Below, one piece after another: positions 16,360 through 27,860 of a stretch of 64,000 bases of DNA. The translations under genes and the position numbers were made by a program. The notes under the pieces were generated by a model that was given only the letters and a program-made list of their open reading frames with translations, was not told where the DNA came from and searched no databases. The DNA comes from Achromobacter xylosoxidans (lineage in GTDB: Bacteria; Pseudomonadota; Gammaproteobacteria; Burkholderiales; Burkholderiaceae_B). Position 1 is the first letter of the stretch. Each line of letters begins with the position of its first letter. The stretch spans positions 2,604,001 through 2,668,000 of the forward strand of contig NZ_LN831029.1 of NCBI RefSeq assembly GCF_001457475.1, given 5' to 3'.

Positions 16360-17304
16360 ATGCTCAAACTCATCTTGCGCCGCGTGATCGTCGCGATACC
16401 GACCCTGATACTGGTGTCGATGATCGTCTTCATGCTGCAGAAAATCCTGCCCGGTGACGCGGTGCTGACCATGGCCGGCGAAGAGCGCGACCCGGCCGTG
16501 CTGGACTACCTGCGCGAAAAATACCGCCTCAACGACCCGCTGCCGGTGCAGTACGTCGCCTGGGCCACCCAGGTGGTGCAGGGCGACCTGGGCAAGTCGC
16601 TGCGCACCGACGTGCCGGTGACCACCCTGATCGGCCAGAAGCTGCCGGTCACGCTGCAACTGGCCGCCATGGCGATGTTCTTCGCGCTGCTGATCGGCAT
16701 TCCCATGGGCATCGTCGCGGCGGTGCGCAAGGGCAAGCCGGTCGAGATGGGCGCCAACATCGCGGCGCTGTCCGGCATGTCGATACCCAATTTCTGGCTC
16801 GGCATCATCCTGATCATGGTGGTGTCGGTGCAGTGGAAGCTGCTGCCGGCATCCGGCTACGTGTCGCCGACCGAGGACTTCTGGCTGTCGATCAAGACCA
16901 TGCTGATGCCGGCGCTGGTGCTGTCCACGGCGATCGCCGCCTACCTGATGCGCCACACCCGCTCGGCCATGCTCGAGGCCCTGTCGGCCGACTACGTGCG
17001 CACCGCGCGCGCCAAGGGCGTGTCGCCGCGCCGCGTGGTGCTGCGTCATGCGTTGCGCAATGCCCTGATGCCGATCGTCACGCTGGTGACGCTGCTGTTC
17101 GGGGAACTGATGGCCGGCGCCGTGCTGACCGAACAGGTCTTCACCATCCCGGGCTTCGGCAAGCTGGTGGTCGACGCCGTCTTCACGCGTGACTACGCGG
17201 TGGTGCAGGGCGTGGTGCTCTGCGTCGCGGTGGGCTTCATCCTGATGAACCTGCTGGCCGACATCCTGTACATCCTGGTCAATCCCCGTCTGAGGCACGC
17301 ATGA
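16360..17304 (+). CDS. Peptide ABC transporter permease, DppB/GsiC type
   Basis: A 314-residue inner-membrane permease. It begins [20 protein letters not shown] and has the DppB-family N-terminal signature ([26 protein letters not shown]). It then has about six membrane helices and the coupling EAA loop [27 protein letters not shown] that contacts the ATPase. It pairs with the following permease; the next gene starts 4 bases before this one ends, indicating coupled translation. Confidence 0.93.
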   Translation: MLKLILRRVIVAIPTLILVSMIVFMLQKILPGDAVLTMAGEERDPAVLDYLREKYRLNDPLPVQYVAWATQVVQGDLGKSLRTDVPVTTLIGQKLPVTLQLAAMAMFFALLIGIPMGIVAAVRKGKPVEMGANIAALSGMSIPNFWLGIILIMVVSVQWKLLPASGYVSPTEDFWLSIKTMLMPALVLSTAIAAYLMRHTRSAMLEALSADYVRTARAKGVSPRRVVLRHALRNALMPIVTLVTLLFGELMAGAVLTEQVFTIPGFGKLVVDAVFTRDYAVVQGVVLCVAVGFILMNLLADILYILVNPRLRHA

Positions 17305-18179
17305 GCGCACTTCCCGCAACGGCCGCCGCCGTCACGCCGCCCCGCAGCCGCAGCCGCGCCTGGGCCAAGTTCAAACGCAACCACGTCGCCATGCTGGGCC
17401 TGGGCATCGTGCTGTTCTTCGTGCTGGTGGCGCTGGTGGCGCCGCTGGTCGCCAACCACGACCCGTTCCAGACCAGCTTCACCACCATCCGCAAGGCGCC
17501 GTCGGCCTCCTACTGGCTGGGCACCGACGAGCTTGGCCGCGACATCTTCAGCCGCATGGTCTATGGCGCCCGCGCCTCGCTCATGGCCGGCCTGGTGTCG
17601 GTGCTGATCGCGCTGGTGGTGGGCGTGCCGTTCGGGCTGGCCGCCGGTTACTTTGGCGGCTGGACCGACAGCTGCATCTCGCGCGCCACCGAGGCGCTGC
17701 TGGCGATCCCGTTCCTGATCCTGGCCATCGCGCTAGCCGCCTTCCTCGGCCCCAGCCTGACCAACGCCATGATCGCCATCGGCGTGTCGGCCGCGCCCAA
17801 GTTCATCCGGCTCACGCGCGGGCAGGTGCTGGCGGTCAAGAGCGAGGACTACGTGCAGAGCGCCCGCGCGCTGGGCGCCTCGGACCTGCGCATCATCTGC
17901 CGCCACGTCTTCCCGAACGTCATGCCGCCGCTGATCGTGCAGGCCACCATTACCATCGCCACGGCCATCATCGCCGAGGCCAGCCTGTCGTTCCTGGGCC
18001 TGGGCCTGCAGCCGCCGAATCCGTCGTGGGGCTCGATGCTGAACACCGCCAAGAACTTCATGACCCAGGCGCCCTGGATGTCGATCTTCCCCGGATCGGC
18101 CATTTTCCTGGTGGTGCTGGGCTTCAATCTGCTGGGCGACGGGCTGCGCGACGCGCTGGATCCCCGTCAGGACAAGTAA
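17301..18179 (+). CDS. Peptide ABC transporter permease, DppC/GsiD type
   Basis: A 292-residue inner-membrane permease with the N-terminal DppC extension ([20 protein letters not shown]), the family segment [24 protein letters not shown], about six helices and the EAA loop [26 protein letters not shown]. The C-terminal [17 protein letters not shown] and [15 protein letters not shown] are diagnostic. It forms the translocation pore with the preceding permease and is followed 5 bases later by the ATPase gene. Confidence 0.94.
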   Translation: MSALPATAAAVTPPRSRSRAWAKFKRNHVAMLGLGIVLFFVLVALVAPLVANHDPFQTSFTTIRKAPSASYWLGTDELGRDIFSRMVYGARASLMAGLVSVLIALVVGVPFGLAAGYFGGWTDSCISRATEALLAIPFLILAIALAAFLGPSLTNAMIAIGVSAAPKFIRLTRGQVLAVKSEDYVQSARALGASDLRIICRHVFPNVMPPLIVQATITIATAIIAEASLSFLGLGLQPPNPSWGSMLNTAKNFMTQAPWMSIFPGSAIFLVVLGFNLLGDGLRDALDPRQDK

Positions 18180-18184
18180 TCATC

Positions 18185-20053
<1,869 letters not shown>

Positions 20054-20066
20054 GCCACTGCCTGAT

Positions 20067-20090
20067 CGCCCGCCGCATCGGCGGCGGGCG
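20067..20090 (+). terminator. Hairpin after the ABC importer operon
   Basis: CGCCCGCCGC, loop ATCG, GCGGCGGGCG (10-bp perfect stem) lies 14 bases after the ATPase stop. No T-tract follows, so it may be an mRNA-end stabiliser or a weak terminator. Confidence 0.4.
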
Positions 20091-20175
20091 GCGGCCGTTG
20101 CGCGGGGCCGGCCGCGCCACAGGCGGTATCATGGCGGCCTTCAGTTATTCGCCCCATTCAACGGATTTTCTCGCC

Positions 20176-20712
20176 ATGGCCCTGCGCGCCACTATCTACA
20201 AGGCCGACCTCAACGTGGCCGACACCGATCGGCACTACTACGGCAGCCACTCGCTGACGGTCGCCCGCCATCCCTCCGAAACCGACGAGCGCATGATGGT
20301 GCGCCTGGTGGCCTACGCGCTGCAGGCCCAGGAAGAACTGGCCTTCACCAAGGGCCTGAGCGACACCGACGAGCCGGACCTGTGGGTCAAGGACCTGACC
20401 GGCGCCATCACCCTGTGGATCGAAGTCGGCCAACCCGAAGAACGCCGCATCCTGCGCGCCTGCGGCCGCGCCGAGCAGGTCATCGTCTACTGCTACGGCG
20501 GTTCCGCCAGCAGGATCTGGTGGGACGGCGTGCGCAACAAGCTGGAGCGCACCCGCAACCTCAAGGTCATCAACCTGCCATCCGAGCAGACCCGCGCCCT
20601 CGCCAACCTGGCCGAGCGCACCATGCAGCTGAATGCCAATATCTCGGACGGGGTGGTGTATTTCTCGGCCGACAAGGGCGAAGTCAGCATCGAGCCCGAA
20701 ATCTGGCGCTGA
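20176..20712 (+). CDS. yaeQ: YaeQ family protein
   Basis: A 178-residue cytoplasmic protein of the YaeQ family, which has a PD-(D/E)XK nuclease-like fold but no settled function. Seen features are ATIYKADLNVADTDRHYYGS at the N-terminus, RHPSETDERMMVRLVAYALQ, LSDTDEPDLWVKDLTGAITL with the conserved acidic residues, and WIEVGQPEERRILRACGRA. Length and order match the family along its whole length. Start chosen at 20176 because MALRATIYK is the family N-terminus; the frame extends upstream without homology. Confidence 0.93.
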   Translation: MALRATIYKADLNVADTDRHYYGSHSLTVARHPSETDERMMVRLVAYALQAQEELAFTKGLSDTDEPDLWVKDLTGAITLWIEVGQPEERRILRACGRAEQVIVYCYGGSASRIWWDGVRNKLERTRNLKVINLPSEQTRALANLAERTMQLNANISDGVVYFSADKGEVSIEPEIWR

Positions 20713-20842
20713 TGGCCAGACTTGTCCCCTTTTGATGCCCGTTCGTTCGGGCCGCGAGGCGCGCAACGCCTGCTGTCGCGGGTGATCGCGACGCTGTAGT
20801 GCGCCGCAACAAAAAAAGCGTGCAAAGCCTCGGGGGCGGGTT

Positions 20843-20862
20843 TATATTATGGTCATCATATT
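20843..20862. promoter_or_regulatory. Imperfect TetR operator upstream of tetR
   Basis: The sequence ending TCATCATATT matches the perfect palindrome found downstream of tetR at 17 of 20 positions. It lies 15 bases before the tetR start codon, close to the ribosome-binding site (CAGGAG). This placement fits autoregulation by the TetR protein. Confidence 0.55.
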
Positions 20863-20876
20863 CAGGAGTCCCGACC

Positions 20877-21476
20877 ATGGCCGGCCCCGCTTCCCGCAAA
20901 GAGCTCTCCCATGACCGCATCGTGGAAGCGGCCGCGCGAGCGATTCGCCGGGAAGGCTATGCCGGCGTGGGCGTGGCGGACGTCATGAAAGAGGCCGGGC
21001 TCACGCACGGCGGCTTCTATGCGCATTTCCCGTCGCGCGACGCCATGCTGGTGGCGGCGATGGAACGCGCCGGCCGCGATGGCGCCGCCCGCATGGCGCA
21101 AGGCATGGCGCGGCGCCGCGCCGAAGGCGCCAGCCCGCTGCGCGCCCTGGTCGAGAGCTATCTGTCAGAGGGCCACCTGGTCGGTTGCGAAGGGGGCTGC
21201 CCGATTTCGGCGCTGGCCTCGGAGATGCCGCGCCAGTCGCCCGAGGTGCGGGACATCTCGGCCAGCCGGGTGACCGGGCTGGTCGGCGTGGTGCAACAGG
21301 CGCTGCCGGCCGACGCCGGCCCGCACGCCGCGATGGCGATCACCAGCAGCCTGGTGGGCGCCATGCAACTGGCCCGCGCGCTCGGCGACAACGCGCAGGG
21401 CCACGCCATGTTGGCGGCCGCGCGCCAGTCCATTCTCGACCAGTACGACAGCGAGGGCCGCCAGGCCGCCCACTGA
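20877..21476 (+). CDS. TetR/AcrR-family repressor
   Basis: A 199-residue regulator. The helix-turn-helix is VGVADVMKEAGLTHGGFYAHF (about residues 30-52), after IVEAAARAIRREGYAG. The ligand domain contains a Cys pair (LVGCEGGCPISALASEMPRQ) also seen in TetR proteins that govern SDR or reductase genes. The gene is followed by an SDR gene and an MFS exporter gene in the same direction. Related operator sequences lie just before tetR and between tetR and the SDR gene, so it probably represses itself and the SDR-MFS pair. Confidence 0.92.
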   Translation: MAGPASRKELSHDRIVEAAARAIRREGYAGVGVADVMKEAGLTHGGFYAHFPSRDAMLVAAMERAGRDGAARMAQGMARRRAEGASPLRALVESYLSEGHLVGCEGGCPISALASEMPRQSPEVRDISASRVTGLVGVVQQALPADAGPHAAMAITSSLVGAMQLARALGDNAQGHAMLAAARQSILDQYDSEGRQAAH

Positions 21477-21519
21477 AGCCCCCTTTTTCGGGCCGCATTG
21501 CGCGGCCTTTCTTCATCCC

Positions 21520-21545
21520 ATAAATATGATGATCATCATATTTAT
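21520..21545. promoter_or_regulatory. 26-bp perfect palindrome, TetR operator
   Basis: The half-site ATAAATATGATGA is followed immediately by its exact reverse complement, giving a 26-base perfect palindrome in the 125-base gap between tetR and the SDR gene. Its core (AATATGATGATCATCATATT) recurs with three mismatches before tetR. Such symmetry and AT content in GC-rich DNA strongly suggest a repressor operator overlapping the SDR-MFS promoter. Confidence 0.75.
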
Positions 21546-21601
21546 ATAACCGGCCGGTGTCACCGGCCACAGCCAGAACGCAGCACCCAAGGAAAGACAT
21601 C

Positions 21602-22300
21602 ATGGAACTGAAGAACGCTACCGTCCTCATCACCGGCGCCAACCGGGGCATCGGCCTGGCCTTCGCCCGCGAGGCGCTGGCCCGTGGCGCGCGCAAGGTC
21701 TACGCCGGCGCGCGCGATCCGGCCAGCATCTCGCTGCCGGGCCTGCAGGCCATCAAGCTCGACGTCACCAGCGACGAGGACGTGGCCGCCGCGGCCGCGC
21801 TGGCCAAGGACGTGACGCTGGTCATCAACAACGCCGGCATTGCCGCGACCGGCGGCTTCCTGGCCGACGACAGCATCGAATCGGCCCGCCGGCACCTGGA
21901 GACCAACCTGCTGGGCCCGCTGCGCGTGGCGCAGGCGTTCGCGCCGGTGCTGGCCGCCAACGGCGGCGGCGCGCTGCTGAACGTGCTGTCGATCGCGAGC
22001 TGGATCAACCGGCCGCTGCTGGGCGTGTACGGCATGAGCAAGTCGGCCGCCTGGGCCCTGACCAACGGCCTGCGTCATGAACTGCGCGAGCAGGGCACCC
22101 AGGTGCTGGGCCTGCACATGGGCTTTGTCGATACCGACCTGACGCGCGGCCTGGACGCGCCCAAGAGCACGCCCGAATCGGTGGTGCGCCAGGCCTTCGA
22201 GGCGTTGGAAGCCGGCGCCGAGGAAGTGCTGGCCGACGACGCCACGCGCCAGGTCAAGCAAGGCCTGGCGGCCGAGCCGCCCGTCTACCTGCAGGCATGA
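21602..22300 (+). CDS. Short-chain dehydrogenase/reductase (regulated by adjacent TetR)
   Basis: A 232-residue SDR oxidoreductase. It has the nucleotide-binding TGANRGIGLAFAREAL (residues about 10-25), LDVTSDEDV, NNAG (about 79-82), the Ser of LNVLSIASWINRPLLGVYGMSK and its YxxxK active site. The C-terminal part (GLHMGFVDTDLTRGLDAPKS) is like that of cytoplasmic SDRs of about 230 residues. The gene is preceded by a palindromic operator and translationally coupled to the MFS gene (ATGA overlap). The substrate is unknown; detoxification of a reactive carbonyl or quinone is a guess from context. Confidence 0.9.
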   Translation: MELKNATVLITGANRGIGLAFAREALARGARKVYAGARDPASISLPGLQAIKLDVTSDEDVAAAAALAKDVTLVINNAGIAATGGFLADDSIESARRHLETNLLGPLRVAQAFAPVLAANGGGALLNVLSIASWINRPLLGVYGMSKSAAWALTNGLRHELREQGTQVLGLHMGFVDTDLTRGLDAPKSTPESVVRQAFEALEAGAEEVLADDATRQVKQGLAAEPPVYLQA

Positions 22301-23781
22301 ACCGCGGGCGCCACGCCTTCGCGACCTTCCCGACGCCATTTCCGAGTCCGATCGACATGCATTCCAATGCCACCCCCGCGGCTCACCAAGCCGCCGCTGC
22401 GCCGTCCGCGGCCGAATCCCCCTGGCCGATCTTCTGGATCGCCAGCGTGGCCGTGTTCCTGGTTTCCCTCGACGCGACCATGCTCTACGCCGCGTTCGGC
22501 GCCATGCGCGCCGGCTTTCCCGAGGCCTCGGCCGCCGACATGTCCTGGGTGCTGAACGCCTACACGGTGGTCTATGCGGCCATGCTGATCCCGTCCGGCG
22601 GGCTGGCCGACACGCACGGGCGCAAGCGCATGTTCATGATCGGCGTGCTGCTGTTCCTGGCGGCCTCGGCCGCCTGCGGCCTGGCCGGCACCGTCGGCTG
22701 GCTGATCGCGGCGCGCGTGGCGCAGGCGGTCGGCGCGGCCTTGCTGACGCCGGCCTCGCTGTCCATCGTGCTGGCGGCGTTCCCGGCCGCGCAGCGCTCG
22801 GTGGCGGTGAGCCTGTGGGGCGCCGTGGCGGCGCTTGCCGCCGCGGTCGGCCCCAGCCTGGGCGCGTTCGTGGTCGATGCCGCCGGCTGGCCCTGGGCCT
22901 TCTACATCAACCTGCCGCTGGGCGCGCTGTCGCTGTGGTTCGGCGCCGCCCGCCTCGTGGAATCGGTGCGGCCCGAAGCGCGCCGGCGCGTCGATGGCGT
23001 CGGCATGGCGCTGCTGATGGTGGGCGTGGGCGCGCTGGCGCTGGCCATCGTGCAGTCGGAATCGCCGCACTGGAGCCGTGGCGAGCTGTGGATGGTGGCG
23101 GCCGTGGGGCTGGTGTCGCTGGCGGCCTTCGTGGGCTGGGCCCGCAGCACGCCGCATCCGCTGGTCGACCTGGCGCTGTTCAAGCATCGCACCTATCGCT
23201 ACGTGAACCTGGCCACGCTCAGCTTCGGCATTGCCTTCGCGATGATGTTCTTCGCTTTCTTCTTCTACATGACGGGCGTCTGGCACTACAGCCTGCCGCG
23301 CGCCGGCCTGGCGGTCACGCCGGGTCCGCTGCTGGTGATGCCGACCGCGATCATCACCGGCAAGCTGGCCGCGCGCATGGGGCATCGGCCGTTCCTGGTG
23401 GGCGGCGCGCTGGTCTATGCCGCCAGCGGCCTGTGGTTCCTGCTGGTGCCCGGCGCCGAGCCCGCCTACCTGGCGCATTGGCTGCCGGGACTGCTGCTGA
23501 GCGGGCTGGGCGTGGGCATGGTGCTGCCCTCGCTGGCTGGCGCCGCGGTCAACCGGCTGCCGCCGCAGCACTATGCGGTGGGCAGCGCGGTCAACCAGGC
23601 CACGCGCCAGATCGGCGCGGTGCTTGGCGTGGCGCTGACGGTGCTGCTGCTGGGCAAGGGCGCGCTGAGTCACGCGGATTTCGACCCGCTGTACATCGGC
23701 CACGTTGGCCTGGCGTTGCTGACGGGCTTGCTGTGCCTGGCGGTGGACACGCGGCCGCGTCCGGCGCCGGCCCATGCGTGA
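22297..23781 (+). CDS. MFS multidrug-type efflux transporter (DHA2 family)
   Basis: A proton-driven exporter of 494 residues from the ATG that overlaps the SDR stop, or 474 from a second ATG at 22357 (MHSNATPAAH), which is nearer the usual length start. Motifs seen are FLVSLDATMLYAAFGAMRAG in helix 1, SWVLNAYTVVYAAMLIPSGGLADTHGRKRMF (helix 2 and motif A), and PASLSIVLAAFPAAQRSVAVSLWGAVAALAAAVGPSLGAFV (motif C region). About 13-14 helices are visible, as in DHA2. It probably exports the compound sensed by the TetR protein. Confidence 0.9.
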   Translation: MNRGRHAFATFPTPFPSPIDMHSNATPAAHQAAAAPSAAESPWPIFWIASVAVFLVSLDATMLYAAFGAMRAGFPEASAADMSWVLNAYTVVYAAMLIPSGGLADTHGRKRMFMIGVLLFLAASAACGLAGTVGWLIAARVAQAVGAALLTPASLSIVLAAFPAAQRSVAVSLWGAVAALAAAVGPSLGAFVVDAAGWPWAFYINLPLGALSLWFGAARLVESVRPEARRRVDGVGMALLMVGVGALALAIVQSESPHWSRGELWMVAAVGLVSLAAFVGWARSTPHPLVDLALFKHRTYRYVNLATLSFGIAFAMMFFAFFFYMTGVWHYSLPRAGLAVTPGPLLVMPTAIITGKLAARMGHRPFLVGGALVYAASGLWFLLVPGAEPAYLAHWLPGLLLSGLGVGMVLPSLAGAAVNRLPPQHYAVGSAVNQATRQIGAVLGVALTVLLLGKGALSHADFDPLYIGHVGLALLTGLLCLAVDTRPRPAPAHA

Positions 23782-23829
23782 CCGGCGGCCCGGGGGCAAG
23801 GGCGCGGGATTGCATGGCGTGGGATGGCG

Positions 23830-23849
23830 CGCGGGCGGCCGCGCCCGCG
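23830..23849. terminator. Hairpin between convergent MFS and ubiC genes
   Basis: CGCGGGC, loop GGCCGC, GCCCGCG forms a 7-bp GC stem between two convergent genes. No T-tract, so it is only a weak candidate terminator. Confidence 0.3.
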
Positions 23850-23863
23850 GCATTGCGCCGCGC

Positions 23864-24487
23864 CTAGCGCGGCGTGCGCTGGTGCGGCACCAGCGGCGGC
23901 GCCGCGCGGCCCGCCAGCAGCTTCCAGAAGTCCGGCAGGAAACACTCGGCCACCAGCAGCGGCTGGCCCTGGCGCCAGAATACCGAGCGCCGCGCCCACA
24001 CGCGGCCAGCCTCGCGCGCCTTGCCATTGGCCGCGAGGGCGCCCAGGGCGGTGGCGTGGAACGGCACCGGCGAGGCAAGGCGGCGACAGGCGAAAGGCGA
24101 GCGGATCACCGTGCTGTCGTGGTACAGCATGTCGGCCAGCGGTCGCGTCAGCAGCCGCCGCATGCCCTGCCAGGCGCCGTGCGAAGCGCGCAAGGGCGTC
24201 AGGCTGCGCGCCGGCACGCTGTCGATGCCGTCGACCGACATCAGGACTTCGCGCACCCATACGGGCGCGCCGGGCGCGATGCGCATGGCATGGGCCTCGT
24301 CGGCGGGGGCGCCGTCCGCATATTCGGCCAGCACCCGCAGGCGCACCTGTCCGACCTGGCGCAGGCCGGCGGTCAGGGCGCCCGGGCGGAACAGCCAGTG
24401 GCGCTGCGTGAGTGTCAGGACGGGCGGCGCGCTGGCCAGCCAGCCCGCGGCGAGGGGAGGGTGATGTGCTGCGGCTAGATTCATCAT
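23864..24487 (-). CDS. ubiC: Chorismate--pyruvate lyase
   Basis: A 207-residue cytoplasmic enzyme that converts chorismate to 4-hydroxybenzoate and pyruvate, the first committed step of ubiquinone synthesis. Family features are [23 protein letters not shown] near residue 25-48, [13 protein letters not shown] with the active-site Arg, and [28 protein letters not shown] with the catalytic Glu near the C-terminus. It is divergent from the pseudouridine synthase gene. The length is slightly greater than E. coli UbiC (165), owing to N-terminal and middle insertions. ubiA is not adjacent. Confidence 0.88.
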   Translation of the reverse strand: MMNLAAAHHPPLAAGWLASAPPVLTLTQRHWLFRPGALTAGLRQVGQVRLRVLAEYADGAPADEAHAMRIAPGAPVWVREVLMSVDGIDSVPARSLTPLRASHGAWQGMRRLLTRPLADMLYHDSTVIRSPFACRRLASPVPFHATALGALAANGKAREAGRVWARRSVFWRQGQPLLVAECFLPDFWKLLAGRAAPPLVPHQRTPR

Positions 24488-24613
24488 GGCTGCGTATTAT
24501 GCCAAGGCCGGCGCGCCGTCCGGGCGCGATGCCCTGTGGCCGATTGCCGCAGGCGCGCCGGCGCAGGCCCCGAGGCGGGGGCGCCGGCGGGGCCTGCGCA
24601 TACAATACCGCCC

Positions 24614-25345
24614 ATGGAAAAAGTACGAATCTCCAAGCTCATGTCCGAGCGTGGACTCTGTTCGCGCCGCGAGGCCGACAGCTATATCGAACGCGGCTGG
24701 GTGCGGGTCGACGGCGAAGTGGTGTCCGAACTGGGCGCGCGCGCCTTCCCCAACCAGGTCATCACGCTGGAACGCGCCGCGCAGGCGCGCCAGACTTCCC
24801 GCGTCACCATCCTCATCAACAAGCCGGTCGGCTACGTCTCGGGCCAGGCGGAAAAAGGCTATACCCCCGCGGTCGCGCTGATCGACGCGCGTTCGCGCTT
24901 TGCCGGCGACCGCAGCCCGCAGCGCTTCGAGCGCGGCCACCTGGACGGTCTGGCCGTGGCCGGGCGGCTGGACATCGATTCGCAGGGCCTGCTGGTGCTG
25001 ACGCAGGACGGCCGCGTGGCCAAGCTGCTGATCGGCGAGGACTCCAGCATCGACAAGGAATACCTGGTGCGGGTGCAGGGCGACCTGTCCGAGAATGGCC
25101 TGGCGCTGCTCAACCACGGCCTGTCGCTCGATGGCAAGGCGCTCAAGCCGGCCCAGGTGCGCTGGCAGAACCACGACCAATTGCGCTTCGTGCTGCGCGA
25201 AGGAAAGAAACGCCAGATCCGCCGCATGTGCGAACTGGTGGGCCTGAAGGTGGTGGGCCTGAAGCGCGTGCGCATCGGCCGCGTGGCCCTGGGCGACCTG
25301 CCGCTGGGCCAGTGGCGCTACCTGCGCGACGACGAACGCTTCTGA
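24614..25345 (+). CDS. rRNA pseudouridine synthase, RsuA/RluB/RluF family
   Basis: A 243-residue enzyme that isomerises a specific uridine in ribosomal RNA. An N-terminal S4 RNA-binding domain ([31 protein letters not shown], residues 3-33) is followed by the catalytic domain. The catalytic Asp lies in [18 protein letters not shown], with NKPVGYVSG before and the family motif [27 protein letters not shown] near the C-terminus. Closest in style to RluF, but the target position cannot be set from sequence. Start at MEKVRIS; the earlier in-frame ATG has no homology. Confidence 0.92.
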   Translation: MEKVRISKLMSERGLCSRREADSYIERGWVRVDGEVVSELGARAFPNQVITLERAAQARQTSRVTILINKPVGYVSGQAEKGYTPAVALIDARSRFAGDRSPQRFERGHLDGLAVAGRLDIDSQGLLVLTQDGRVAKLLIGEDSSIDKEYLVRVQGDLSENGLALLNHGLSLDGKALKPAQVRWQNHDQLRFVLREGKKRQIRRMCELVGLKVVGLKRVRIGRVALGDLPLGQWRYLRDDERF

Positions 25346-25424
25346 CGGGCGCGGCGCAACGCCGCCGCACGCTTGCGGGTTCGGCCCTTGCAGGCCGCGT
25401 ACAGATTTTTCAGTCTGTTTCCGA

Positions 25425-25449
25425 GCGCCCTTCATTTCATGAAGGGCGC
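25425..25449. terminator. Inverted repeat at the convergent gene ends
   Basis: GCGCCCTTCA, loop TTTCA, TGAAGGGCGC is a perfect 10-bp stem that overlaps the stop codon of the LysR gene. There is no T-tract on either strand. It may mark transcript ends of the converging pseudouridine synthase and LysR genes. Confidence 0.4.
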
Positions 25450-26355
25450 GGTATCCTTCGCCTGCCCGTCGCCGCCCAGGCGCTCCATCAGGAATTCGAT
25501 GAAGATCCGGGTCTTGGCGGGCAACAACCGGGATTCCGTGACGGCATAGACCGGGAACGGGCCCAGTTGCCAGTCCGGCAGCACCCGTCGCAGCTGGCCC
25601 GATTTCTGCTCGGCCGTCTGGCCTCCGACCAGCACGGTGATCCCCGCGCCCAGCATCGCCAGGCGCCGGGCCATCGCCACGCCATTGACGGAAAAGCGGT
25701 TGCCGGGTGTGAACTGGATGTGCTGGTCGCCGCTGTTGAGCGGCCAGCGGGTCACGCGGCCGGCGCCTTCGGCGCGGAACTCGATGCACTCGTGGCGGGT
25801 CAGGTCACTGGGGTGCTTCGGCTCCCCGTGCTTCTCCAGGTATTCGCGCGAGGCGTACAAATGGGCCGGCAGCATGCCCAGCAGCCTTGCGATCTGCGTC
25901 GAGTCGGGCAGTTCGCCGATCTCGATGGAAATATCGCTGGTCTGGAACACGCGCTGCGCGTGGTCGGGATTGGCCAGGTCCAGGAAAAAGGTGACGTCGG
26001 GATAGCGGCGCGAGAACTCCATGAACGATTCAGCCAGGAAGTCCGTGCCGAAATCCGCCGGCATGTTCACCCGCAGCGGCCCCGACGGCGTGTCGACCAG
26101 CTTCTGCAGCTCCTCGTGGGCGATCTGGGCCTCGGCCACGATGCGCTGGCAGCGTTCGAAGTACAGCCGGCCGGCGTCGTTCAGCTCGACCTTGCGGGTG
26201 GTGCGGCTGAGCAGGCGCAGGCCGACCGACCGTTCCAGTTCGGCCACCTGGCGAGACAGTGTTGATTTGGGCACTCCCAGGGCGGCCGCTGCACGGCTAA
26301 AACTGTGCGTCTTGGCGACCTCCACGAAGAGCTCCATGCCTTGTAAGCGTTTCAT
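25432..26355 (-). CDS. axyR: LysR-type regulator divergent from the RND efflux operon
   Basis: A 307-residue LysR protein with helix-turn-helix MELFVEVAKTHSFSRAAAALGVPKSTLSRQVAELERSVG (residues 7-45) and an effector-binding domain. It belongs to the CrgA/DsdC-like subgroup by style (LSRTTRKVELNDAGRLYFERC, ECIEFR, RRVLPDWQLGPFPVYAVTESRLLPAKTRIFIEFL). It lies divergent to a tripartite RND pump, the position reported for axyR beside axyABM in Achromobacter; I use that symbol on position and family. The divergent gap of 297 bases should contain both promoters. Whether it activates or represses cannot be told. Confidence 0.8.
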   Translation of the reverse strand: MKRLQGMELFVEVAKTHSFSRAAAALGVPKSTLSRQVAELERSVGLRLLSRTTRKVELNDAGRLYFERCQRIVAEAQIAHEELQKLVDTPSGPLRVNMPADFGTDFLAESFMEFSRRYPDVTFFLDLANPDHAQRVFQTSDISIEIGELPDSTQIARLLGMLPAHLYASREYLEKHGEPKHPSDLTRHECIEFRAEGAGRVTRWPLNSGDQHIQFTPGNRFSVNGVAMARRLAMLGAGITVLVGGQTAEQKSGQLRRVLPDWQLGPFPVYAVTESRLLPAKTRIFIEFLMERLGGDGQAKDTAPFMK

Positions 26356-26652
26356 GGAAGGAATTCTGTCATATGGCGGGGCGAATTATTGTCCCATATC
26401 TGGAATGATGTTTTCGTAATATGCCTCTTTGTTTCTCGGGCGGGATAACGCAAAATGCCGATTCTGCAATGCAGCAAAGCGTCGAAGCCCTGCCTGAATG
26501 TCTGAGGCGAAACCACCCCAGTCAATCCTCACGAGCCGAACCGATGCATGGTTCGGCTTGCGCCGTCGTTGTCGCCGGAATCCCGGCGGGCGCAGGCCCC
26601 GGTGGGCGGGTGTGAGGGCTACCTTTTTAGTTGGAAATCGGGAATGCAATCT
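26356..26652. promoter_or_regulatory. Divergent intergenic region axyR-axyA
   Basis: This 297-base gap is AT-rich next to axyR (26356-26460) and GC-rich further on. It contains a separated dyad ATATGG (26371-26376) and CCATAT (26394-26399), spaced as a LysR-type site might be. A TAATAT sequence (26417-26422) resembles a -10 box for the pump operon but lacks a good -35. GGGAA at 26640-26644 is the likely ribosome-binding site for the ATG at 26653. A small open frame (26421-26615) has no support as a gene. Confidence 0.4.
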
Positions 26653-27846
26653 ATGAACAAGAAAAGCGCTATGTGGCGCGGCGCGGCGGTGGTCACGCTG
26701 ACGGCATCGGCCCTGACGTTGGCCGCTTGCGGCAAGAAGCAGGAAGCACCCCAGGCGGGCAAGCCGCAGGTGACGGTCGTCACGCTCACCACCAAGCCGG
26801 TTTCCCTGACCACTGAATTGCCGGGCCGCACCTCGCCGTTCCGCGTCGCCGAAGTGCGGCCGCAGGTCAACGGCATCGTGCAGAAGCGTCTGTTCACCGA
26901 GGGCGGCGAGGTCAAGGCGGGCGAACAGCTCTACCAGATCGACCCCGCGCTCTACCAGGCCAGCTTCGACAGCCAGAAGGCCGCCCTGGCGCGTGCCCAG
27001 GCGCAGCAGAAGACCGCCGCGCTGCTGGCCGAGCGCTACAAGCCGCTGGTGGCCACCCGCGCCGTCAGCCAACAGACCTATGACAACGCCGTGGCCGCGC
27101 GCGACCAGGCCGTCGCCGACGTGCTGTCGGCCAAGGCCGCGCTCGACACCGCGCGCATCAACCTGGTCTACACCAAGGTGCTGTCGCCGATCAGCGGCAT
27201 CATCGGCCGTTCCTCGGTCACCGAAGGCGCGCTGGTCACGGCCAACCAGGCCACGGCCCTGGCCGCCGTGCAGCAGATCGACCCGATCTACGTCGACGTG
27301 ACGCAGTCCAGCGTGCAGCTGCTGCGCCTGCAGAACGCGCTCTCCAGCGGCCAGCTCAAGAAGGCCGAGGGCGAGCAGGCCGCGCTGGTCACGCTGACGC
27401 TGGAAGACGGCTCGCAATACACCCAGCAGGGCAAGCTGCAGTTCTCCGAAGTCACGGTCGACCCGGGCACCGGCTCGGTCACGCTGCGCGCGGTGTTCCC
27501 CAACCCGGATCGCCGCCTGTTGCCGGGCATGTTCGTGCGCGCCCGCCTGGTCGACGGCGTTGCCGCCGACGGCCTGCTGGTGCCGCAACGCGGCGTGACG
27601 CGCAACCAGCGCGGCCTGCCCACGGCGCTGGTGGTCAATGCCGAGAACAAAGTCGAACTGCGTGAAATCAAGACCGACCGCGCCATCGGCGACCAGTGGC
27701 TGGTCACCGACGGCCTGAAGGCCGGTGAGAAGGTCATCGTGGAAGGCGTGCAGATGGTGCGTCCGGGTGTCGAGGTGGTTGCCACTGAAGCCAGCGCCAA
27801 GCCGGCGCAGCAACCGCAAGCGGGCGCCGCGGCGGCCAAGCAGTAG
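26653..27846 (+). CDS. axyA: RND efflux periplasmic adaptor (AcrA/MexA type)
   Basis: A 397-residue lipoprotein adaptor that joins the inner-membrane pump to the outer-membrane channel. The lipobox TLAAC (Cys26) is followed by a beta-barrel strand [26 protein letters not shown]. The lipoyl/coiled-coil region is [42 protein letters not shown] (about residues 80-150), and the C-terminal part is [14 protein letters not shown]...[15 protein letters not shown]. The [19 protein letters not shown] style is of the MexA/AcrA class rather than MexE. An in-frame ATG three codons earlier (26644) is an alternative start. It is first gene of a three-gene operon. Confidence 0.9.
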   Translation: MNKKSAMWRGAAVVTLTASALTLAACGKKQEAPQAGKPQVTVVTLTTKPVSLTTELPGRTSPFRVAEVRPQVNGIVQKRLFTEGGEVKAGEQLYQIDPALYQASFDSQKAALARAQAQQKTAALLAERYKPLVATRAVSQQTYDNAVAARDQAVADVLSAKAALDTARINLVYTKVLSPISGIIGRSSVTEGALVTANQATALAAVQQIDPIYVDVTQSSVQLLRLQNALSSGQLKKAEGEQAALVTLTLEDGSQYTQQGKLQFSEVTVDPGTGSVTLRAVFPNPDRRLLPGMFVRARLVDGVAADGLLVPQRGVTRNQRGLPTALVVNAENKVELREIKTDRAIGDQWLVTDGLKAGEKVIVEGVQMVRPGVEVVATEASAKPAQQPQAGAAAAKQ

Positions 27847-27860
27847 TCAGGGAGCCTTGC

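Noticed and set aside
26421..26615. 64-codon frame between axyR and axyA as a leader peptide
   Set aside because: No ribosome-binding site or attenuator-like structure; sequence looks random.
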